A DNA stretch of 64,000 nucleotides. Source: Paramyrothecium sp. XJ0827. Its lineage: Eukaryota > Ascomycota > Sordariomycetes > Hypocreales > Stachybotryaceae. This document shows positions 48,244-60,882 of this stretch, piece after piece (position 1 is the stretch's first letter; every line of letters starts with the position of its first letter). The notes beneath the pieces were generated by a model, which was not told the origin of the DNA, did not search any database, and saw only the letters and a list, made by a program, of their open reading frames with translations. The stretch is from NCBI GenBank assembly GCA_020881915.1, contig JAJFPB010000004.1, positions 4,526,001-4,590,000 of the forward strand, given 5' to 3'. The position numbers and the translations under genes are program-made.

Positions 48244-49884
48244 CTAGATATGTGTGGATAAAAGCTTAAAACCCCCGGGACACAGCTTCTGGAAGACTTG
48301 ATCCGGATCGTATTTAGCCGCAACCCTCTTCAGCTCTTCCAGGTTTGCTTTCCCGTAGCTACCTAGAGGATCCTGGCTTGGGTCGGCATAGTTGAGGTAT
48401 GTCCATTCCATATTGCCATGTTCTATTGTCCCCGCAAAGACCTTCACTGCATTCACCCATGCCTTTACTTTTGGATACGCATACTCCTCCTGCTGTGGTG
48501 TCTTTACCATGACAGCGGCAAGGAAAAGAATACTGTCATGCTTTTGGCGATTCACACCCATGGAGTTGCCTCCCTTCTCCATAGAACGCTGTGCGAAGAT
48601 TTCAGGAAGCGGCTGGAAAAGGCATTGAGTCCAGAAGTCACCATCTGATATGAGAGATTTCAATTCTTCCACAAGGCTTTCATGCAACTCTGCCGCTTTG
48701 GCGATGATGCGCCGATCATTTTTGAATGTGGCAGTAAACCAAATGTCACTGTTTCGCGTAAGTAAGTGAGTTAGTAGCATCCACCACGAAGGGCGATGAT
48801 GGAAACATACTGGTATCCCTTGGGGAGGTTATTTGCTGGATCCGAGACCAGGTCCGGTAGAGTCGTTAGTTCGCATGTGCTTGAGATGGATCCCAGTGCC
48901 AGCCACTTGTCATAGGCAGCTGCCTTCTCCACACCAGCGACTTGGACTGACATGGTTGCAATCCCTACATCTTTGAACAATGGCTATTGAGAATTGTTAA
49001 ACCCACCCACTGTGAGTTAGGCAATTAATGTCGAATCACTCACTATTACAGAGTTAGTCAGGATGAACCAGATATTCTTGAGAAGATATATCAGACGTCT
49101 TACCCGTGTATGCAAAGAAACAGAGGATATTGCTATCCAGGTCCTTATGCATATTTTCCGTGAAGTTGGCAAGAGCATCGATAGCGGGCTCTGTGAGTTG
49201 TTTTGGGAAGAAGGTCAAGCCGCCCCAGATAGGATTGCTCGGCAATGTCTTCATTAGGAAATTGGTTACGATGCCAAAGTTGTTGGAACCTCCCTTAAGG
49301 GCCCGGTATAGATCAGAGTTGCTGTTTGAGTCTGCACTCACGATGGTGCCATTGGCCAGTACGACCTCGAATGCGACTACATTGTCACAGGCGAAGCCGT
49401 GTCTGGGCGTGTAGAATGTGTTGCCACCACCGAGAAGCAAGCCGGCAACGCCGACATTGCCTTCACGACCTCCAGCGACAACACGGCCGTGGCGGTCGAG
49501 TTCGCGATAGACGTCACCCCAAAGGCCGCCAGGTCCAATATTGGCAGTTTCACCGTCGGGGCTTAGCTTAGTCCAGTTGAGTGAGCCAAGATCAATGGTA
49601 ACACCACCTTGGATATTGTTGGATCCAGCCCATTGAGCATGCCCACCGCTGCGAACTGCGAACAGTGTTTTTGTGGTTACGAGAATTTTCAATACTTTGG
49701 CCACTTCGTCAGCATTCCGCGGCCTGATGATCAGGGCCGGCTCAAGCTTGGCGCTATTGGACCAGTAGGTCGCTTGCCGGGCTTCGTACTCGGCATCAGA
49801 AGGGTGAAATAGTTGCAGGCGCGCAGCAGTGAGCCTCGTTTCCGCTTGTCTGAGGGCCGAAGGCTTCGATGATGTGCAACCCAT
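48244..49884 (-). CDS. Berberine-bridge-enzyme-type FAD-linked oxidoreductase
   Basis: Three exons (49884-49104, 48970-48811, 48748-48244) total 1446 nt, 481 residues. The FAD-PCMH domain is intact: RPRNADEVAKVLKI, VRSGGHAQWAG with His82 as the residue that normally binds FAD covalently, VTIDLGSLN, GGREGNVGVAGLLLGGG and GFACDNVV. The second-cysteine motif of bicovalent enzymes is replaced (GGREG). The C-terminal BBE motif is present (EWTYLNYADPSQDPLGSYG, then LEELKRVAAKYDPDQVF). The N-terminus MGCTSSK replaces a signal peptide and fits N-myristoylation. The intron 1 acceptor (CAAAG at 48971) was chosen because it alone keeps frame. Oxidation of a small molecule is likely. As the outermost seen gene of the PKS cluster it may be a tailoring enzyme. 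Confidence 0.85.
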
Positions 49885-50347
49885 GTTACTAGCACCGGCT
49901 GCAAGTTCCTCCGAAAACGATTGATAGGTGCGGAACAGGGAATATTGGCGCTGGCCAACAACGGATTGCTGCTAGGCTTGACAAATCTGATGGAGCACCA
50001 ATGAGTCGGTTTCCGTTGATCTATATAAAGCCAGCTGCATGCTTACGAGTTGTGCCGAGTCACTGTTAGCCATAAGATTGCCAGTTTTGCGTTGCGGACA
50101 TAAGCATGCAAGGTAAGCCATGTAGCACACCACCAAGAGGCCATTTACTTCAAAAAGGGGGTAAGGGTGAGGGGGTGGTTGGTCCACAGAATAAGTGAGG
50201 ATCGCAACCAACCATACGGCTCAAGAACACATGATGGGATAATATTGGACTAGATACGACAGCACGTGTTTCGCGCTCATCTACAATTTCCCGTGAAACA
50301 GGGTCTGTGTCTTGTCAAGTGCACAGAGTTCGGTGCCAGCAGCTACA
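49885..50347. other. Intergenic, BBE promoter and bANK 3' region
   Basis: Holds the upstream region of the FAD oxidase and the 3' end region of the bANK regulator. No other feature seen. Confidence 0.4.
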
Positions 50348-51504
50348 TTAAGACATGCGCGCCTTGTAATTTGTGTCGGCGCCATGCTGCAGCAGCAGAT
50401 CAACGCCCGCCTCAAATCCATCGTTGATGGCCAAATGCAGAGGAGTCATGCCATCGGTGTCATAACTGTTGATTAAAGCCTTATTTGCCCCGCAAAGCTC
50501 GAGGAGGACACGCAGGACTCCCTCACGACGCTCCGACACGGCCCAATGCAGGGCATTGCATTTTCGGTCGTCGACATCGCCAATCCTGGCTCCATGTGCA
50601 ACAAGAGTTTGGGCTACGCTTTCAAATCCGCCCATTACAGCATAGTAGAGAGGGCTCCGGCCGCTGCTATCCGTCTCGTTGCAGTCTTTTATATGGCGTA
50701 TCAGCAACCGGACGATTCGGTCGTTACCTTTTCGAACCGCGATATGTAAAGGGCCATGCCATGCCGAGTCATCCGAGCCGCCGGAGCCTTTGACAGGGCT
50801 CTCTGCAGCTGACGAAACAGTTGCTGTCGTCGTGGGAAGTATGGGCTGTTCAGGAACGGTTGTGACTAACGGCAGCGTGTTCTGGGGCGTGGGTGCTGGT
50901 GGGTTGGCCGGACTCACTTGTTGCATCGATTGTAGAAAGCTGACGTCGGAGAGTATGACATCAATAGTTTCCAGGTCTTCAGCGGAGAAAGGGTCATCGG
51001 TGGGCAGGGAGATTGGACTTCGGTCGCTGGGTTGTCGGGTGGAGAGATCGTAGTTCGAGTTGTCCCAGTCCCCCAGCAGTGAAGGTGTGCCAAACAAGCT
51101 AAACTGACATCGGTTGACGGGATTTTTGTCGGAATTATTGCCTCGTCCCAGGTAGTTCCATATGTTGCTTGACGGAGTCGCGGCCCAGGACGGCGCATTC
51201 ACGGTTGTCGGTGGAGATGGCGGATGGGTCGGAGCGGGGCCGCTCGCGTTTCCATCAACTGCGAGAGTGCGCGGCTGCTCGGCTGGCTTCTCGGATGAGA
51301 CCTCTTCTACCTGACCCTTTTCCTTTTCTTGCCGAGAATGCTTCCCTGGATCGGCGGTAACTCGTGAGAACTCTTGGAAGTGAACAAAGGGTGTTTAGGT
51401 TAATGTCGAGACGAAGAAAACTTACAGCGGAAACGGCGCTGGGCTAACCGATTCTGCTCGCGGCGACGCGCAACAGCTTCTTCCCTACTAACTGGCGGAT
51501 CCAT
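50348..51504 (-). CDS. bANK transcription factor: bZIP basic region plus ankyrin repeats (ToxE-like)
   Basis: Exon 1 (51504-51426) encodes a short N-terminus and a bZIP DNA-binding basic region, ARRREQNRLAQRRFR (about residues 12-26), with no leucine zipper after it. Exon 2 (51360-50348) has a Pro/Ser/Thr-rich middle and four ankyrin repeats at the C-terminus (GPLHIAVRKGNDRIVRLLI; GRSPLYYAVMGG; NALHWAVSERREGVLRVLL; GMTPLHLAINDGFEAGVDLLL). Total 363 residues. The acceptor GAG at 51361-51362 is used because the nearer CCAAG would create TAG at the junction. This architecture defines the fungal bANK family, whose known member ToxE regulates a toxin cluster in Cochliobolus. Its place beside a PKS makes it the likely cluster regulator. 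Confidence 0.8.
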
Positions 51505-52462
51505 GTCCGATAGACCTGGCCGTCGTAAACGAGCGAGAGTGTTTCCAGTGGATGAGCAAGGGGACTAATGTCGGCCTGAATCTGAGCTAGCCCTTCGAAC
51601 ATCGGGCATGTCGCCAGCGCTCAACGGGGCCCAGTACTTATCAGAATCTGGCGTGTGAGCGGGAGCCGATAGCAGAGAGCTGTGAACAATGGCTTTGCTG
51701 GGACATATTGTACGTCGTGCACAAAAGCACGCGATACAGAAGACGAGGGGATGGTACGGATTGGATCAAGTTGAGCGACGCTCACAAACCAACCACCTTA
51801 GCCCCCACACATCTTGACCAACAGACAGGGGGTAGCTGCGGCTTTACTCGTTTGCAGATTTATCGAGTCTCCGATAAGATTCGACGAGGTCGCTCTTCCA
51901 AGACATTCTGCGCGCAACGACTCGATCGAATAAACTCCAACGAAGCAACCTGCAAGAGGCTCTTCTTGTGGACGTATCACGGTGCTTCTATTGACTCTGA
52001 TACAGGCATGTGGCCGGAAAAATGTGCTCAAGATAGGTTAGCTGGATATCAGCATGCCTTACCGTATGGGTTCACTTCGCGCGCACAAATATTCCTTCAC
52101 AGTTGCACTTCTAGGGAGGTGTGGGGCTTCATGGGGCCAGACTCAAGCACAAGGCAGAGCCTATCTCCAGTGCCAGGCAGACAGGAACCAATTGCAACGC
52201 CTCTGGTTTATAAAAGTGTTAGACCATAAAGACTGGTTGCGCAGTGCAGAGTCAAAAGGCAATGCAAAATGCAGAAACGAGGTTAGCGTTGCATTGGTAC
52301 AAAATTAGATTTACTTTGGTAAAATGCTCAGCAGAAGCCCAGAACGGAGGAGGACAAGGGACTCGTCTATTCAATCCCTGTTCCAACACATCTTGTAGCG
52401 ATTTACCAACAGTACCTTCCGCTGTCTGGACCATTGCGGTGAATCAGAGACTTTGCAAAGAC
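51505..52462. other. Intergenic between regulator start and PKS 3' end
   Basis: Promoter of the bANK gene and 3' region of the PKS. The plus-strand ORF 51708-52229 (173 codons) has no start context, no domain and unusual composition, and I do not call it a gene. Confidence 0.4.
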
Positions 52463-55400
52463 CTAGCTCGTCGATGGCGGCAGCTTGCTGACAATTTTAC
52501 TACACATCTCACTTAGCGACCTTGCATTAGTGATGTCCAGTGTGCTTAACTCCGCCCCCAGCTTGCCCCGAATCCATCCGCGAAGCTCGACGGCCGACAA
52601 CGAGTCTAAGCCATATGCCATCAAAGGCTTGCCTGGCTCCATCTCAGTTTCAAGTCGAAGTACCTTGGTTATTTGCTTCAGCATCAGCTCTACGCACGCC
52701 TTGGCCAGCATGGTTGCGTCCGCCCCTGAAGCATGCATCATGCGGAACGCCTTGACCGCCATTTCGTCAGCGCTGTTTCCGCCCCCATTGTCGCTCGTAT
52801 CAACCACAGCGTTGCTGCCAGCGTTGAACAGGTAGCTAAAACGCTCCTCACCTGCCAGGTCCGAGGACCCATCCTTAGGCAGTGGGAATGTGATACCCGT
52901 GATGAGCTGCGCTCGGCTTGCCGCGTTGATCGGTTGCGAGGCATCTTGTTGAAGGATCGAGTACGTGATAATGCGTCGGAGAACTCCCTCGTTGATGGGC
53001 GTCCACTGCTTCTTGTCGAAACGCGCTTCGTAGCTGGTCCCTTGCTCTGCAATGTAGCCCACGTCCTCGATAGCTCCGAGGTCCACAGCATTGGCCGCAA
53101 GCCCCATGCCGCGCCGATAGTGCGCAAAGGCATCAAGAAAGGAGTTGGCTGCGGCATAATTTGCTTGGCCCTTGTTGCCCACCACTCCAGATATACTGGA
53201 GAGCATGGTGAAGAAGTCGATGGGAGTATTCTGCTGCTGTTGTGATGCATCATGCAAGTTCCAGGTACCACGAACTTTGGCCGCAATAGAATCTCGATAG
53301 TCTTGCTGCGTCATTGTCTCGTATGGTTTGTCCTGTTGAGAATCTGCTTAGCATCATGCGACGAATTCAAGGGCAAGTTAGTAAGACACTTACTCTCAAC
53401 ACCATGGCACCTTGAATAATGCCCGCAATTGGTCTCCCACGCGCTGAGTCGAAGATACTCTTCACGAAACCGTGGTCGACAATGTCTCCCTTTGACTCGC
53501 TGATGTAACATCCATATGTCAAACAGCTCTGAATTACCCGGGCTGACGCGTCATCATTTGTACCACTTCGACTGCAAGCAATGATATGCTTTGCTCCCAA
53601 CCTCGCGAGGTGAATTGCGACACTCCCACAAAGCCCTTTGAGGCCTCCCACAACGAGGTAAGAGACGTCGGGCCGAAGCTGCAGGGTGCGAAGAGCAGGC
53701 CTAATGGGCACCTTGACATCATCGCCATAGTTGGTAATGACAATCTTCCCTATGTGTTGCCCTCTTCGAATATATGCCAGAGCCGCAGGGACATCCTCGA
53801 AGCCGAACGGAACAATGGGCCTGATCGGGCTGATATGACGGGCTTCCACCAGGTCGAAGATCTTTTTGAGTAGCTTCTCAACTAGAGAATCCTTAAAATG
53901 TTTCGTATAAGACAGGTCGATAGCCCTAAACGAACAGTTCCTGTCAAATGGCTCCATGGCTAGTGTGTTGCGGTCCACAATATCTCGCTTCCCAATCTCG
54001 ATCATGTTCCCGCCATCAGCTAGAAGTCTCCAGGAAGCATCAAGCAATTCTCCTGTAAGTGAGTTTAGTACAATGTCCACTCCGCAGCCATCTGTTTCTG
54101 CCATGATCTGCTGCGCGAATTTTGTGTTTCGCGAGGAGAACATGCGATTTTGAGGAATGTTGAAGTTGGCCGAGAGAAAGTTGCGTTTCTCTTCGGTTCC
54201 CACTGTCACGAAAACATCCGCCTTCTTGTATTGAGATAGCTGAATCGCAGCGAGCCCGACGCCGCCGGCCGCCGAGTGGATCAGAACAGACTAGATTGAA
54301 TAGCATTGTTAGCAAAGCTCTATCACTTTACGAATCTTTGTGCAACTTGCCTGGCCTTCTTGGAGGTCTGCGAGATAGTAGAGTGAATAAAGCGCCGTCA
54401 TGTACACCAGCGGAATGGTGGCTGCCTCCTCAAAACTCATCCAGGCCGGAATAGCCTGTGCACGCTCGACGGGGGCCTGGAGGCGATTGACGTAGGTACC
54501 GCTCCTCATCACAGCAACTCGATCACCAACCCGGAACTTGGTTACACCAGGTCCTAGTCGTCGAACAACTCCGGAGCACTCACAACCTATCATCCACTCA
54601 TTCTCAGGAACGATGCCCATTGTGGTTGCCACATCCTATCGGGAGAAAAGTGTCAGTCTTGCTTGCAAACGGGACAAGGATCCAGGAGGATACCGCACCT
54701 TGAAGTTGACACCGACGGCGGAGACTTCCACCTCAACAAAGCCAGGCGTGACCGGGATCTGTCCGACGTGGTTCTCGCACCACGTGAGCTCCAGGGACCC
54801 AATGCGATCGGCTCGGATCTGTACCATGGCTTCGTTTTCATGCAAGCTCTTCACAACAGTTTCCGCCCCATCTGCTTCGTTTTGCTTGAAGATATTCATC
54901 GGACCATCCGGCAAAATCCTCTGTATCTGCAACATGCCATCTCTCTCCGCATACTCCTGCTCTGCCCTCTGAGCCTGGACCAGGTCAAGAATATTCCGGA
55001 TGGCAAAAAACGTTGCGGCACTTGTACTCGATTGCACGTCGAGTGTCGTCAGCTTGGCTTCCATGTCCTCATGGCGCACGACGCGGAAGAGGCCGTGCAC
55101 AAGGGCGTTGTTAGGATTTGTTACAACAGCTTGTGACCCCTTAGTCACCCACAGCACGGGATGGCCGGCACTGAGCAGCTGCTTCAACGCCTCCCACTCG
55201 TCGGCCGTGGCATCATAGAGCATAGGACTGAAGAGCTCGTCAAGAACGAGAACCACGGCATTGGTAGGAAGATCGAGCGATTGACTTGGTGAAGGCAATT
55301 GCTGCTGGGTGATATTCCACCCTGAAGCTGCTAGTACGTGCTTTAATCCATTGACAAGAGGAGGTGTCTTTTCAGCCAGACGGACAACAGTTAGATTCTT

Positions 55401-58400
55401 CGCATTTAAGCTGCCATTTTCTGGGGCACCTCCGCCTTCGTTACGTAACAGATAGTTGCTACGGCTGTTGTTGGACAGCGAAGAATCAGTAAATGACATG
55501 ACTGAGTCGAATCCAGCGGTACCCTCAAGGCTGCGAATCTTCCGAGCACTCCAGAAGTGTGTATCGGCCGTTTCACCCGGATCTTTGACGAATACAAGAG
55601 TTGTGGGAGTTGGGGAGATAGAGCTAGCCATTTCTTCTATCATCTTGTCACTCGAGCTCAAAGAATCTTCCGATTGCAGCGATACATTGCTTGGAGTACT
55701 TGAAGGCGAAATTTTGAACGTGTCGATGTATTCACTTGCTTCATCAGATGTCTCTGTTGGAGCATGGGGCAGTGTTGATCTGGTCGAGGCATGCGTCAAA
55801 AGCAGGAATGCCCCGCCAGCGAGTAGTAACTTGACGTTTGCGACAATCTCTTCCTGTCCAACACTTGTGTTCTTTGGTGCCTTCAAAATAATAAGATCAT
55901 AAGAAGAGCCTTCGGCCAACCCCAGCCTTGGTTTATTAGTACTTGCAAGATGGAACGCCGAATGCCTGTTGTCCTCATACTGGGATTGGACAGTAACAAG
56001 CGCATTGGCATTTACCGAGGCAAAGTCATATTGTATATATGCCAACCTTGCCGACATGTCGCTCGACTCAAACCAGGTGGAAGTTATGTCCGCTACGTCG
56101 AGATTGACCTCTAGAATATTGAGCATGGGCTTCTTGTGGGCGATAAGATCAATGATGTAATGGATCTTGGTAGCTGGCGTCATATTTTCATCTGCCTCGA
56201 GATAGGCCAAGTGATCTTCGGTGAGAAGTGAGATATCAGGCTTCCAGGAGATGCGATCGAAAGTGTGAGGATCCGGCTTTGGAGGCACGTCGATTTTAAC
56301 GTAATTCAACCCCTTGACCTCCATCAACATAACTCCGGTGTTAGGGTCATACACTGAAATATCCGAAATGATGCTCTTTGCCTGGTCTGGTCTGCCACGG
56401 CCCGTATAGCCCGACTTTGCAATCGCAAGGCCTTCACGCATGTCGCGAGGGACTCTGTTGATGATGGCTTCGTTAACTATGCCGGGCACGATGATGTCTT
56501 TGACCAGGCTCCGCTCATTGGAGGCATTAGCTGGCATGGCCACTTGAAGGCAAGCATCGAGAACGGCAGGATGGAAAGGATAGTACGATTGGGGGTCCCA
56601 TTTTGATTTGGGAGGAGTCAGATCTACCAGTGCGCGGCATCTCCTCTGGCCACTGGTGGCCTCAAGGCTCGTCACCTTCTTGAACGAAGGTCCGAATCCC
56701 ATACCTGCGTCTCTCTGTGCCTTGTACCAGAGATTAAACGTTTGCGGGTGCTGCAAGGGCACCAGTTCCGCGCCACTGAGTTTCGTTTCGACCGGCTCTT
56801 GCACGCGAATTAGACCGAAACAATGGTCAATAAGAACGCCATCCTTTGACGTGGAAATGCGGAACTCATGCCATTCTTTTTTTGCAGGCACCTTGTTCAA
56901 AGTCATCAGAATCGTGACTTCCTTATCCTCCTCGACAACAAGGGCCCGATCAAAGCGCACGTTGCGTAGGCGGTAAGCCAAGTCATTACTAGACTCGATA
57001 TTCTTGTCCTGATTGAGAGCGGTATATGTTTGATACATGGCTTCGATCGCCATAGTTGCTAGACCAGCCCCAGGAATAAGGACATCAGGTCCCATCTTGT
57101 GGTCACGCAACCATGGCACGTCGTCTAAGATGAGATGCTTACGCCATGTTGGGTTGTGCCACGATGTTCCAAAGATTTTACTGCCGATAAGATCATGATT
57201 AATGAATTGCCGGAACCGCCAATCCTTGCTAGCAGCATTCTCATGCCAGTACTTCACCGAGTGATTCCATCCATAATTGGGTAGATCGATGATGGTGCGC
57301 ACTTCCTGGTCTCCATAACCATTCACAGTAGACATATCCACTGGGTATCCAGCAGCCAGTAGGCGTCCGGCAACGTCGAAAAGTGCCTTAGAAGCGCCCG
57401 CACCACGAGCCCAAGCCGCGGTATACGACATATCGCTACCTCTAGGAATGGATTTGAGAATCTGAGACACCGGACCAGCCAAAGCTCCTGAAGGTCCGAT
57501 CTCAATCAGTATGTCTGGAGATTCATGCTGTGGCTGAGCAATCATCTGTTCTAGGGCCGCATGGAAGCGCACTGGGAGTACCATGTTCTTCTTCCAATAC
57601 AAAGAGTCTGTCGGTGTGGTGTCGTCGAGTTTACTGCCAAGAGCGGATGAGAACATGGTGATGCCCGACGGCTCAGACTGTTTGATGACTTTGAAACCTG
57701 CGTCCCCTGAGAGCAAGGCTTCGTATTCTTCGCCAATTTCATTCATCAGCACAGAGTGATATGCTAAGTCCACTTGGAGCAGTCTAGCGAAATGCCCTTC
57801 CGCTTTGAGGTCCTCCGCTAGCTTTTCAAGTTCCGTTTTATTGCCAGAGATGGTCAGACTGCTGGGGCTGTTGTAGCAAGCAATCCAGGCACGGCTCTCG
57901 TACTTCTCAAGATAAGGAGCAACGTCATCAGTTCCAAGACCAACAGCCAACATGCCAACCTGTGATTCGGTATTTTTTTGGCAGTTGACGGCGGCTCGAC
58001 CCCGGTAGAACGCTGCTTTGATGGCACTGCCTTTATCGATGAAGCCAGCGGTGAAAGCAGCAGCAATTTCTCCTGATGAATGACCGACAACGCTAGATGG
58101 CTTGACACCCCATTTTTCTAGAATAGCAACGATACAGAGCTGAATTGCCGTAACTAGAGGTTGCGAAAATTCAGGCTGGCGTATGTGATCTGGTGATCGA
58201 GGTTCGGTAAGCTCTCCTATAAGTGACCACTTGGGGGGCTCTTCCACGCTTCTTAAAATTTGATCGAGCTCCTCAAGAATGCTCCTGACCCAAGGAAAAA
58301 ATTGCAGCAATTGTTTACCCATCTGGGGCCACTGTGCACCTTGGCCAGTAAACACGAACCCAATCCTTGGTTTCTCAGAGCCTTTCTTGGTGACCACAAA

Positions 58401-60222
58401 GTCTTTGGGCTCAATATCAATGTTGCGGGTAGTCACAAAGGCTGAATGCCAGAGTCGCGAACGCCTTTCCACGAGGGTGTATGCTAAATCTGGCAGGCTA
58501 ATCTTGACGCGGAGATTGATCAAATGGTCGCACAGGGCTTGAATATTGGCTTTGAGCGAATCGGCGTCGTTAGCCGAAACAATGAGCGTATAGGGCCGGG
58601 AATCCTCGCTGTCCGAATCACTGTCCAGGGACAAAGCATCATCAGACGCAATGTAAGATGATACGTGGTGAATGCGATCTCCATGATTGGCCTCCTCGAT
58701 GATTGCGTGTGCGTTCGCTCCACCGTAGCCGAAAGAGTTGATGCTTGCCCTTTTGGGCTTGCCAGCTACAGCTGGCCAAGGGATCATGGTTCTTGAGGCC
58801 TTGACCTTATTGCCGGCGAAGACAACTATGAAACATGGTTAGGAAATAAGACAAGACATCGTATCAGTCATGCGACGATCAAGCGTACTCTTCGGATTTG
58901 GCTTCTTAAAGAGAGGAGTACCAGGAATGAAACCATTCTCGATACTCAGGACCGTTTTGATTAGACCAGATATACCGGCTGCTGGCTCTGAGTGTCCTAC
59001 GTTGCTCTTGATCTTTGCGAGAAAACTTTGTTAGCAGACTTTCGCACCGTATCGGCAATGCCACATACTGAGCCTATGATAAGTGGCTTGCTAGGGTCTC
59101 TAGTTGCGGCAAAGGCATTCCCAGCACCTCTGACTTCGGTAGGGTCGCCTGCTTGTGTGCCGGTCCCGTGGCACTCCAGATATTGCGTATCATTAAGGTC
59201 GTTAATCCCAGCATTGATATAGGCAGCTCGAATGGCGGCTGCTTGCGCCTCAGCATTCGGACTAGCGATTCCTCCAGTTCGCCCGTTACTGGTGATAAGG
59301 GATCAGCATTTATGTGAGAAGAGTCGCCTCAGGCAACAGAAAGACTTCACCGGTCTACACCGGGATAATACAAGATGAGAAACACAAACCTATTAGAAGC
59401 AAGCCCTCGAATGATGGCTCTGATAGGATCTCGATCTTGGATCGCATCCGATAGGCGCTTCACAATGACACAGCTCACCGCCTCGGCTTTGACATATCCA
59501 TCAGCGGACGCGTCAAAAGTATGGCAGTATCCACTGGGAGAGTGAGCTTGGCCAACATTTCCTGCATCAATAACATGGTCAGGGTTAAAGTATAGGTTAC
59601 TCGTGGCCACAATGGCCGCCTCAACGTGATTGGATTGTAGCTCGCGGCATGCAAGGTCCAAACCAACCAGGCTACCGGAACAGGCTGTGTCGATCGTAAT
59701 ACTAGGACCCTTGATATTAAGAAAATAGCTGATTCTGTTGGCCATAATTGCGCGGCCGACGCCAATGGCATTGTTGGCTGGCCTGTCCTCGGGGTCACGA
59801 TTCTGCATGTCACCATAATCTGATGAGTATGCCCCAACGAAGCAAGCCACCGGTCTGCCATTAAATCTCTCGAGGGTAATACCGGCGTTCTCAAGACCCT
59901 CGTAGACCACTTCCAGCATCTGTCGCTGGTTCGGGTCCATAGCCACAGCCTCTGTCCCTGAGATTTCGAAGAAGGAGGCATCAAAATCTGCGGGGTCTAT
60001 ATCCTCGAGAAACATGCCGCCTGGCGGACGCATGGTGCCTGGCTTGTGGGAACCATCCCAATGGCCCTTTATATTGAACCGAGACTTTGGTACTTGGTTT
60101 GAAGCCACCTTTCCCTGCTCTAGGAAATCCCATAGCTTACTTGGCGAGTTGTTGCCGCCGGGCAAACGACAGGCAAAGCCGACAATGGCGATATGCTCTT
60201 GCTGTATGGTTTCTTTCGTCAT
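52463..60222 (-). CDS. Highly reducing type I polyketide synthase (KS-AT-DH-psiMT-ER-KR-ACP)
   Basis: Seven exons (60222-59390, 59288-59069, 59012-58889, 58825-54699, 54635-54351, 54290-53394, 53332-52463) total 7356 nt, 2451 residues. KS: DTACSGS (Cys181), [33 protein letters not shown] (Ser about 643). DH: a catalytic His in [16 protein letters not shown] and an Asp in [11 protein letters not shown] region at about 1300-1450 has the fold words of a C-methyltransferase ([22 protein letters not shown]) but no glycine-rich SAM motif. [27 protein letters not shown], Ser in MLSSISG, Tyr in [24 protein letters not shown] near 2420, and the chain ends soon after, so there is no TE, reductase or condensation domain. 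The product should be a reduced, probably unmethylated chain that needs help in trans for release. The intron at 54350-54291 uses a GC donor. Confidence 0.93.
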
Positions 60223-60405
60223 TGTTTGTCAAAGGCCATCAAGTTCAACAAGTAAATAATTTGGAGAATTTGCATTAAACAAACAAATCTGACCTGTTTT
60301 ACTCTTAATGTATGGGGAATTGGTGTGTGATGGACTCAGAAGAAAATGGATTATAAGGGGCCAGAGGTGCTATAAGTCACGACCTACACCACTACCGTGT
60401 ACGAT

Positions 60406-60420
60406 CTTGAAGTGGTCACC
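60406..60420 (+). repeat. 15-bp direct repeat, copy 1
   Basis: CTTGAAGTGGTCACC; identical to 60680-60694. A candidate operator in the PKS/hydrolase promoter. Confidence 0.5.
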
Positions 60421-60679
60421 TTTACTGAAAATGGATGAAGATAAGCCGACAGCCTTATTGGTGGCTCCCTTATCCTATGACTTGGCCAAAAAGAGGAAGC
60501 ATCTGATTCGTAAAGCATATCGCTACGACCGAAAGGCACAGGTCTCATCCTGCAGTCATGATTACTGTGCTGCCAACCGTGCTTTACCAACAGTAATCCG
60601 CCAAATGCACCTCCGCTGCATTATTTTGACCACTGATAGGTGGATGCCCTTTCTCCCTTCCTAAACAGAATGCTCGGGC

Positions 60680-60694
60680 CTTGAAGTGGTCACC
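60680..60694 (+). repeat. 15-bp direct repeat, copy 2
   Basis: CTTGAAGTGGTCACC, followed here by AATGG so that TGGTCACCA is one base from a perfect palindrome. Confidence 0.5.
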
Positions 60695-60882
60695 AATGGT
60701 TAGTCTTCTGTATCTTTTCCCCAGCTTGGTCCTGTATTCGGATCTTAGAGCAATTAGAGCGTCTTGTCTCTGTGTCTCGTCGGAACTGATTTGATGTAAC
60801 CAAGAGAAACAGACGTTTGATCTCAAGAATTCCCTTGCCTCATTCATTGTATCACTGGGGTTCCGCCATCCAAAGTACTACT

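Larger units (their letters stand above)
60223..60882. promoter_or_regulatory. Bidirectional promoter of PKS (-) and hydrolase (+)
   Basis: 660 nt between two divergent starts, so co-regulation is likely. It holds two exact copies of CTTGAAGTGGTCACC (60406-60420 and 60680-60694), whose core TGGTCACC/A is nearly palindromic, and TATAAG words near 60353 and 60371. Confidence 0.5.

Noticed and set aside
51708..52229. 173-codon plus-strand ORF between regulator and PKS
   Set aside because: No start context, domain or homologous pattern; it probably lies in the PKS 3' region.
52463..52600. Thioesterase or reductase domain at the PKS end
   Set aside because: The frame stops shortly after the ACP helix; there is no room for a release domain.
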